Notes under the pieces: model-generated | What the model was told of the DNA's origin: nothing | The model's input: the letters and a program-made list of their open reading frames with translations, nothing else | Database searches by the model: none | Position numbers and translations under genes: made by a program | Assembly (NCBI GenBank): GCA_021234155.1 | Contig: JAJEKV010000124.1 | Location: forward strand, 808,001 to 872,000 | Reading direction: 5' to 3' | Length of the DNA: 64,000 nt | DNA from: Isoetes taiwanensis | Lineage: Eukaryota; Streptophyta; Lycopodiopsida; Isoetales; Isoetaceae | Part shown: in pieces, positions 57,107 through 64,000 of the stretch | Layout of the letters: every line of letters begins with the position of its first letter | Position numbering within the stretch: the first letter of the stretch is position 1

Positions 57107-57640
57107 GTCAAGGGAACTGTTGAGAGAGGCAAAAACATCGATGAGAAGTCGATGAAGAACCTGCAAGAAATAGTGATTCCCAAAAGAACCTGCATGCTCG
57201 CCCATTCGAGAATACCGATCCGATGGTTCGGATCGATGGCATTCTCGAATATAAGGGCTCGCATGAAAACAGACAAAAGCTCCCCACAAAAAGAGAACTT
57301 CCTTATCAAAATGGGATCAAGGTCGAAGGTTGAAAGATGGCCAAAAAGGGACAAGATTGGGGAAGAACACGTCACAACATGGAAAAGGACACCAAACTGT
57401 TAAATTAAGCAGGGAGAAGCCCTTTCCCTATCTGGTATCAAAGAAAGAGAGTCAAAGAAACTGCTAAGAGAGGAGAAAACGCCGACTAAAAGTCGATGAA
57501 GAACCTGCAAGAAATAGCGATCCCCAAATGAACCAGACCCCAGAAAATACATGCAATGCATGCATGCATGGGAGAGATGCATGCTCGCCCATTCGAGAAT
57601 ACCGATCCGATGTCTCAGATCGATGGTATTGTCTTAACTG
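57107..57640. repeat. Two diverged direct copies carrying a fold-back
   Basis: 57107-57254 and 57448-57640 share agtcgatgaagaacctgcaa followed by gaaatag.gat.cccaaa, tgcatgctcgcccattcgag and aataccgatccgatg. The first contains an inverted repeat (57204-57250; ATTCGAGAAT pairs with ATTCTCGAAT). The second has an insertion with atgcatgcatgcatg. A downstream phrase (ataagggctcgcatgaaaa at about 57250) recurs at 44599. Confidence 0.75.
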
Positions 57641-58395
57641 GAAAATAGATCTTCAAGGGAGATGCTATCTCCGTAATAGGTCATTTTCCTACTATCCCTT
57701 ATAATAGGACACTTGTCAGGAATCAGGAACGAAAATTAATCAGAGGTTACAATACAGATCATTAAAATTTGTATGTTCAAAGTATACTAGCAAACAAATG
57801 GAAAGGAAGATAGCATACTACAATGTGAGTCATCAATTCTTTCAAACAGAGTTGAGTCTTAGAATTTAAGAGACTCCTCTGGTCTTAACTCTAGAAATTG
57901 CAAAATAACTCATCTCAACACATTACAAATAAAAAAACCTTAAATAGGATGTTAACTCTGGAGCCTATACAAATAATAAACAGTTAGAACAGTCTCCATT
58001 TGAAAGGACCACAACTACCCACTATCCATATAGGTAAAATTTGAACTTCCTATGCAAACTTATCGAGTTATAATCAGAAATTATAGTCGTTGCCAACTTT
58101 CAGTAGTACCAAAAAAGTGACGTTGGATGTGAGAACTGGAAGAAACCATCATTCAATTAAATTGGGATTATGTCTTAATTTTGGGATAAATTTTATATTG
58201 CACTTTTTTAGTAACTTTGTTAAATTCACTTTTTTAGTAACTTTGTTGCCCTTAGACTAGAATAGACGTTAACATATAATCACACACGGGAATATAAACT
58301 CACACCTTAACTTCAAATTACAAAATCATATATCATGGAACTCAAGTAGTACACAACTTTTATTAACTGTAGAAAAGATACATAGTAATTGTTTT
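57641..58395. other. No gene recognised
   Basis: AT-rich DNA with no family-like frame. The phrase cacttttttagtaactttgtt is tandemly doubled at about 58201-58245. Confidence 0.5.
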
Positions 58396-61322
58396 TCATT
58401 TTTCCACTAGCATCCCCAAGGATATGAGAACCTTATTCCTTACATCCTGAGGTATTGTAACTCTCGCTGTTTTACTAGGAATAGTTTTTGGAGTCCACGA
58501 GTACAATACGGTTTCAATGTCTAGCCAAAGATCAGGATCACTTGGATTTCTCCTCCACCTCTTTGTCCAACAATCTGAATATCTTTCTTTTATCGGTGAC
58601 ATTACTCAACCGATGTCTTTGGACACCACCATTCCACGCCAAGACCTTATTGAAGTTAACATCACCTTCTTCTTCTTTGCAAATATCCGAGATAGTCCAT
58701 CCCAACCACACTGGATAGGTCTCTAGATCTGCTGGTTTTACTACTACAAATTGGTTGCACTCCACGTCAGTAGAAGGTTCATAAGAATCCATGCCTAGAT
58801 ATTTTGGCCTATCCTTCTTAGGACCAACATAGTGTTTATCAGATTGAGGAGGAGCATATGCCTTCACAATGCTACTAATGGTACCATCATCTTCGCAAAC
58901 ACCAGCCTAATGTTTTCCACTTACTTTTAGGGAACCACCCTTCTTTCAGCTCTTGGAGGATGTGTCTACCTCATCCAACAAGTTGATCACCTTCTTCCAA
59001 TAATCTATCAATGCACGATTTGTGTCATCTGAATTAGTTTGCCAATGCTTGATGTAGTCATTGATGCCATCCTTAGTCAATCCCAATTGCTTGACTTCTT
59101 CAGTTGGTTTTAGAGCTTTTGGTTGACCAGAGGTATCATAGGCTTGCCATTTGCATCCCCAAGGCCAAATTTCTGCCCCACCTCTCCACTTCTCCTCTGA
59201 AGGTCTCATTTTCCATTGCATGATTGGAATCCCTTCTCTCACCCAAAAGTGAATTGAAGAGGTCTAGAATGACCTTCCATGTCGAGAGCATAACCATCCA
59301 CAAAACTCTTCCAATCGGGCACTTCTTCTATGATAGATCCTATAGGAGATGGATTTGTACATCCATGAAATATTTCCAATAGCACGGGAAAGTTGGTAGC
59401 TGTCACATTGTCTCAATACATGACTATATTTTCCAAACAATGCATCCACATCCTCATGAGTATGTCAGGGCATTAGGAACCCCAAATTGACTCTTTCAAA
59501 AACACCCACAAATTAAGTAGGATAGGAAAGAAAACATCCACTGTTCTTATTTTGACCAAAGACAATTATCTAGTTGCAAGAGGAACTTTTCAGGCAGATC
59601 TCGAGGTTTAGCACGAGATGTTGAAGCTCCAACATGTTCATTAGGTCCATTCCTCCTAAATCTTGCCTTGCTAAACTTTTCAATACTATTAGGGGTTCCA
59701 TCCAACAATGCACTATGTAGTGCCGGCTAGCTGTAGGATCCCTGTGGGTGACCATTGTAACCCTTCTCATAGTTTCTTAAACACCTCATGATACTCCCAA
59801 TGTGAAAATCCGGACCATCACTCCACAACTCTAAACCTGAAATGGCCATAATAGGTGCGAGGCGCCCATGCAATATTGCCCCGATCATTGAAATGCAAAG
59901 GGTATGATCTTCCACATGACTTAGGAATGTACTTGAATTGTGGAAGACAAGTCTTGTTGGTCCATTTTATCATGTATAATACATAGATAGTTATTAGGTT
60001 CCATTGCGGATAAGGTCCTCCACATCCAATAAGTTGATCTACATGATAGTTGATCCGTCATATGGTCCTTCATATGTTCCCTTATCTTTGCCCTTAGACT
60101 TGGTTGCACAGTCTTATCTAGTGTCTCCTTCAGCTTGGCACATAAATTGCACTTGGCAAAGTTGTTTGAAGTTGCTATGGTCACATGCTTGAAATGCCTA
60201 TTCCATAGCCTACTAAAACTGGGCTGGGATATAGAGGCCACCCAAGTTCGAAGCAATGCATTTATTTCCTCTAATATGCTCTTACGGGTACAATGGGATG
60301 GCAATCTCTTTTCAACAATAACTCTACCCCTGTTCATCCTTCTTACTCTTATGTGGCATGTTTTTACGCATTGAAATCCACATATCTTTCAAATATTTCC
60401 TTTGCAGCTATAGTTCTTGAGGTAGGCCTTACGGGCCGGTGTTCCCATGCAATGCAATTTTACTACCATTTTCATGTCTCTTTTGCCGGTTATTGCCAAG
60501 AAGAGGTTGGAATTCCATGTATAGCCATCCATGCTTTTGAACATATCCACTTTCCATTCAATGGGAATCTTTTCTTCTTTGATCTTTCATCCTGAATTGC
60601 ATAGCCAAATATGGTGTACATGAAATTCCTCCTGCTATCACACTTATGTTCCTGATATGTAGCTCTTGCTACCACCATCTCTTCTATTGTGAACATTCTA
60701 ATACAGGAGGCCCAACAACATTCACTTCCTCTAACCTGCATCAGGGCTTCAGGAGAACAATCATAATCTGACTTACATCTTTTGGTGGGATAATGTTTGA
60801 AAGTTGGAAGTGGCCTCTTGCTACACTGTGTAAACATTATTGACAATGGTTCTACATCTATAGGAAACGTGTAGTTCCCCTCCAGTTGAATACTGTCCCT
60901 AGGCCATGCAACAATAGTTGGAACCTCTAGTTGCTTCACACAAGCTAGGCATTCTTGTTTGCCTGAACCCTTTTCATTCCAATTGTCATATAATTTTGAG
61001 ATTGCCACACCTAACCTGTCCTCCCCTAATCTTTCATCATTCACTGCATTGATAGGATCTGCTAGAACAATAATCCCTTCTCCCTCGCCTCTCATTTGCA
61101 TGCATGCAGGATCTTGACCTTTTTGTTTTTCCAATCGACCCTAGTATAAAGTACAATTTCCTTTCCTGTGGCATCATCCTTTTCATTTGAGGTCTTTTCC
61201 TTTCCTTTGCCATCATCTTTGTCATCTTCATCCTTTTCATTTCTGGTCTTTTCCTTTCCTTTCCCATCATCTTTGTCATCTTCATTAGTTGGGGATTTTT
61301 TCTTTGCCTTGATCACCATCAT
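58396..61322 (-). pseudogene. Large uncharacterised protein, DUF7869-like, frameshifted
   Basis: Minus-strand pieces run in order. The N-terminus (61322) starts MMVIKAKKKSPTNEDDKDDG, with a tandem acidic/basic repeat (DDKDDGKGKEKT twice). The mid part has PTIVAWPRDSIQLEGNYTFP, KRCKSDYDCSPEALMQVRGS, CWASCIRMFTIEEMV and KWICSKAWMAIHGI. The next block has CTRKSILEEINALLRTWVAS, SNNFAKCNLCAKLKETLDKT and NYLCIIHDKMDQQDLSSTIQ. The last parts are LELWSDGPDFHIGSIMRCLR, DALFGKYSHVLRQC, REGIPIMQWKMRPSEEKWRG and, near the C-terminus, QFVVVKPADLETYPVWLGWT. I recall this arrangement, with a CxxCxxLKE motif, an IHDKMD motif and a final Tyr/Pro-Trp-Leu-Gly motif, from large uncharacterised families in mosses, lycophytes and green algae, where DUF7869 is the closest named domain; that link is from memory. 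Several frame changes could be introns or decay. Copy number suggests a mobile origin. Confidence 0.6.
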
Positions 61323-61429
61323 TGGGGCCTTGGGGATTTAGCATTTTGCATGCCATTGACCTAAAATGAATAAAAACCTATAGTAAGTTAGCATATCCAA
61401 ATAACATCTCCTAACATGTTCTTAAATGA

Positions 61430-61790
61430 AAGTTAACCTTAATAATAACCTTAATAACCTATAATAACTTAATCTATAATAATAATAAGTTAACCTATAA
61501 TATATTAACTTATAATAACCTTTAATGTTGTAACCTTAAAAACAACTTTAAGGCTTTAGGTTAGCACTTTTAAGGTTAGAAGTTGTAAGGTTAAAACTTC
61601 TAACCTTCAATAAATATAACCTTAGCCTAAAACTTCTAAAACTTAAAACTTCTAAATTCAAATTCATAAACTTTTAAACTTATAACCTTATTTATGAACT
61701 TAAAAATATTAACCTTAACTAATAACCTTAACTTATAAACCTTAAAACTATTAACCTTAAATCTTATAACTTATATAACCCTTGCAATAA
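61430..61790. repeat. AT-rich tract of TTAACCTTAATAACC-type words
   Basis: Long run of variants of ttaaccttaataacctataa and aaaacttctaacctt without a fixed period. It is not the plant telomere repeat. No coding potential. Confidence 0.75.
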
Positions 61791-61954
61791 ATGTTGGCAG
61801 GTTATTATGTAGCGATCTGAAATTTTTAAAGCAGTTATTATTTCGGTTTACAATCCCTTTCCCACTTTTTCAGCTTTTACGTCTCTCTTTGAACTTCAAA
61901 CTCACGGTGCGCTTCGAACTCTGCTGGTCGGCTTCGAACTCCTTTCGCTTTTTC

Positions 61955-62130
61955 TGTCGAGCTTTTAGGCTATCTGCTTCGAGCACCATTTATCTGCTTT
62001 CGATCTATCTATCTACTTCATTCAGTCGAGCTTTTCGGCTATCTGCTTTCGAGCTTTTCGGCTATCTGCTTTCGAGCTTTTCTGGCTATCTATCTGCTTC
62101 AATCTGGCTATCTAGACACTTCAATCTGCT
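61955..62130. repeat. Minisatellite of cgagcttttcggctatctgctttc units
   Basis: Three to four copies of a roughly 24-bp unit (gagcttttcggctatctgct) with a more diverged lead-in and a tail of tctatctgcttcaatctggc repeats. Plus-strand frames across it are repeat-encoded. Confidence 0.8.
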
Positions 62131-62626
62131 TCAATCCGAATTCTATCGCTTCTACCGGCTTCTATCGCATCAATCTCGACTTTTCGACTTCTATCTTCTT
62201 TAAACTTCGGCTTCTATATGCTTTAAACTTCGGCTTTTTCGAGCTTAGGGTTTTCGGTTCAAAGTTGTTTTCGGCTCCAAGGTTTGTAGGCGAGAATTCT
62301 CCAAGGTTTTCGGCTCTGTACAATCTCTCGACTTTGAATAACTTTGGTTTTTGTGTTAAAGCTACTCGGCTTCTATTTGCTATTACTTTGGTTTTCGATC
62401 TTTTGGTTTTATTTCGAAGTCAAAGGCTCAATTCTCGGGTACAGAACACAAATAGGTTAGTATCTCTCATTCTTTTAGTTATTTTACAGAAAGCATGTTA
62501 TTTACTTTTACATGCATCAGTATATTTACCATAGTTAATTTAATCAGTTAATCAGTTACTTTTACATGAATCAGAATATCCTGCTCTATGATCTTGTTCT
62601 GTGATCTTGCCTATATGATCTGCTCT

Positions 62627-62822
62627 TATTCTATTTCACTAGCTCTTCCTCTATCTGTTCTAATTAATGATCTAAAATAATGAAGTTATTCTATTTCACG
62701 AGCTCTTCCTCTATCTGTTCTAATTAATGATCTAAAATAATGAAGTAAATAATGATCATAGATCATATCTGCTCTATGATCTTGCTCTATGATCTATGAT
62801 CTATGATCATAGATCATAGATC
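62627..62822. repeat. 60-bp tandem duplication followed by a perfect palindrome
   Basis: Units 62627-62686 and 62687-62746 (attctatttcac.agctcttcc start) are nearly identical. 62791-62822 is a perfect 32-bp palindrome whose half is GATCTATGATCTATGA, built of gatctat/atagatc words. Confidence 0.9.
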
Positions 62823-62950
62823 TTCACTAGCTCTTCCTCTATCTGCTCTAAATAATGAACTAAAACAATGAACTAATACTGGCTTTATATTTTGAATTCT
62901 GCATTCTGCATTCTGCATTATGCATTTTGTTAGAATAATATGTTGGAATG

Positions 62951-63083
62951 GGAGAAATCGCGCTTGGCGCATTTCTATTTTTGGGTTACGTTTTCCACTA
63001 GGTTAATCAAATCGGCGCCGGTAGCGTTTTAGTTTGGCATTTCAATTTCATACGGCTCTATACAAATCGCGCCCGGCGGCGTG
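62951..63083. repeat. Three GC-rich palindromes upstream of the ORF at 63143
   Basis: GAAATCGCGC TTG GCGCATTTC (62954-62975), ATCGGCGCCGGTAGCG (63011-63026) and AAATCGCGCCCGGCGGCG (63064-63081). They share a core GCGCC/GGCGC within AAAT/ATTT edges and are more or less decayed. The style parallels the palindromes at 21.5-24.7 kb but the sequence is different. Confidence 0.65.
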
Positions 63084-63142
63084 TGAAATAGATGCGTGCT
63101 AATTACTTTCTCTCGTTCTAGTGCCATGGATTTTCCTTATGC

Positions 63143-63529
63143 ATGGACCGGCTGGGTTCAAATACACTGGCGGCTGGTTCTAGTTCCCTGGACGACCATC
63201 AACTCTGGACCATGTACAAGATATTACTTGAGTGTGCTGTTCAAAACGTTCAAAGAGAGTTGGAGAATCCATTAGACAGCCTGTATCAGGGGCCATGGGT
63301 ACACTTCCATCGCATCTATGGACATATCAGACTCCTCATGCTCTTAGTAAGGCTCATGCCAACAAATAAGTACAAGGATTTGATTTATAGTATCAGGGAT
63401 CGATACAACACTCTGGTTTGGAGACTCGACATCCGCAGGGAAGATGAGGATCCTGTCATATCAGGGTGGTTCAGGTGGGACTTCTTGCGGGATTGGGCAG
63501 ATGAAGTGGGCCTGTGTGACATATTGTAG
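63143..63529 (+). CDS. Small unknown protein between GC-rich palindromes
   Basis: A 128-codon frame on the plus strand. The product is rich in aromatic and hydrophobic residues in helical patterns (QLWTMYKILLECAVQNVQRE, WVHFHRIYGHIRLLMLLVRL, WFRWDFLRDWADEVGLCDIL) and has no evident signal peptide. I know no family for it. The palindrome AATTCGCGCC T GGCGCATTTT begins 10 bp after the stop and three related palindromes precede the start, the same arrangement as around the unknown genes at 20.8-22.6 kb. A start at 63143 is the first Met; ATG codons at 63124 and 63140 are also possible. Confidence 0.5.
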   Translation: MDRLGSNTLAAGSSSLDDHQLWTMYKILLECAVQNVQRELENPLDSLYQGPWVHFHRIYGHIRLLMLLVRLMPTNKYKDLIYSIRDRYNTLVWRLDIRREDEDPVISGWFRWDFLRDWADEVGLCDIL

Positions 63530-63536
63530 AGATAGA

Positions 63537-63626
63537 AAGAATTCGCGCCTGGCGCATTTTTGCAGAAGAAGAAATGTACATAACTTTTTTGGAATATGAA
63601 TACAAACTTCGGCGCTGGCATAATTT
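63537..63626. repeat. Two GC-rich palindromes downstream of the ORF
   Basis: AATTCGCGCC T GGCGCATTTT (63540-63560) begins 10 bp past the stop codon; a decayed copy (cttcGGCGCTGGCataatttt) lies at 63607-63627. They belong to the same family as 62951-63083. Confidence 0.7.
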
Positions 63627-63695
63627 TGCACTATACTTTTCTGTCATTAGTTTATTATTTTTTTTTTATATGCAATGTCGAAAACATTGAATCCT

Positions 63696-63794
63696 GTGAT
63701 GCCCTCCAGCCAGTATGACCAACCCCAAGAAACTACATATTTTCATTAATGTGTAGTTTCATGGGGTTGATAAGACTGGCTAAAGACCATCAAA
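63696..63794. repeat. Long fold-back with about 45-bp arms
   Basis: The left arm (63696-63739) contains CCAACCCCAAGAAACTACAT; the right arm (63750-63794) contains its approximate inverse, GTAGTTTCATGGGGTTGATA. The arms continue outward through agccagt/actggct and tgatg/catca. About three quarters of the positions pair around a loop of roughly 10 bases. It may be a small MITE or a small-RNA precursor. Confidence 0.75.
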
Positions 63795-64000
63795 GAATTC
63801 AAAGTTCACAACATCACGCAGATGATATGATATATTTTTTTTTTTTTGAATATCCAAATATACATACCTTTTTCAGACGTTCTTTTGGCCATGCTACAAA
63901 TGTGCCCACACTTTCACCAACCGTATCGCCACCGGGATGTCTTCTTGGAAGAGCCTCATCTTCATAATTGCAGTTTATAATGGAAATCTTATAGAAACTG

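Noticed and set aside
61430-61790. TTAACCTTA-type run as a telomeric or interstitial telomere repeat
   Set aside because: The words have no fixed period and do not match the plant telomere repeat (TTTAGGG) or its common variants.

Overview
The window is nuclear DNA of a land plant. The evidence is a degraded piece of the plastid gene psbD, fragments of a plant laccase and of a plant glutamate-receptor-like gene, a copia primer-binding site of the usual plant initiator-tRNA-Met type, and AT-rich, repeat-dominated sequence with very few intact genes. The mixture (PIF/Harbinger, copia, a LINE with an algal/bryophyte-like reverse transcriptase, and large uncharacterised transposon-like proteins) suggests a big-genome seed-free plant such as a fern or lycophyte, but that is inference. 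No cellular gene is complete except a 240-residue two-exon gene of unknown function at 16977-17770, whose second copy is frameshifted.

Layout. 1-5.8 kb: AT-rich DNA with an array of imperfect hairpin repeats (285-1174) and one exon-sized relic of a glutamate-receptor-like gene (3156-3640). 5.8-7.3 kb: internal fragment of a copia polyprotein that lacks the catalytic YVDD region. 7315-19656 (copy A) and 29208-39260 (copy B) are a direct segmental duplication. Each copy carries a PIF/Harbinger element (transposase plus Myb/SANT-like protein) and the two-exon gene. In copy B the PIF/Harbinger element is structurally complete (28625-33997) with 28-bp terminal inverted repeats and a 3-bp TGA target duplication. 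In copy A its left end is cut off at the copia junction. Copy A has also gained a 2.24-kb inverted-repeat element (12402-14642); copy B preserves the empty site.

19.66-28.6 kb, between the copies, is unlike its surroundings. It holds a tandem pair of related small unknown genes, a second pair of related unknown genes, a broken gene of unknown function, a large broken transposase-like gene, and a family of GC-rich palindromes of the type ATTTCGCACCGT/ACGGTGCGAAAT at the 3' side of several of these genes. The last kilobase of the window (62.95-63.63 kb) repeats the architecture with a different palindrome (GCGCC/GGCGC) around another small ORF. This resembles the gene-end hairpins known from giant DNA viruses, but the resemblance is structural only.

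39-52 kb: a truncated copia element with gag and protease, exon-like pieces of an unrecognised gene (42.5-43.2 kb), a likely Helitron 3' end next to shuffled laccase exons (45.7-46.9 kb), the psbD fragment (48.5 kb) and several short tandem duplications. 52.1-56.15 kb: a nearly full-length but multiply frameshifted LINE on the minus strand. 58.4-61.3 kb: a broken gene of a large uncharacterised family also seen in bryophytes and lycophytes. 61.4-62.8 kb: low-complexity and palindromic DNA.

Copies A and B are almost identical over long stretches but differ in patches, where one copy reads CG and the other CAG or CTG, often with one-base indels. That pattern is hard to explain by mutation and looks like methylation-linked consensus error. 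Frameshifts in GC-rich parts of this window should therefore be read with caution.
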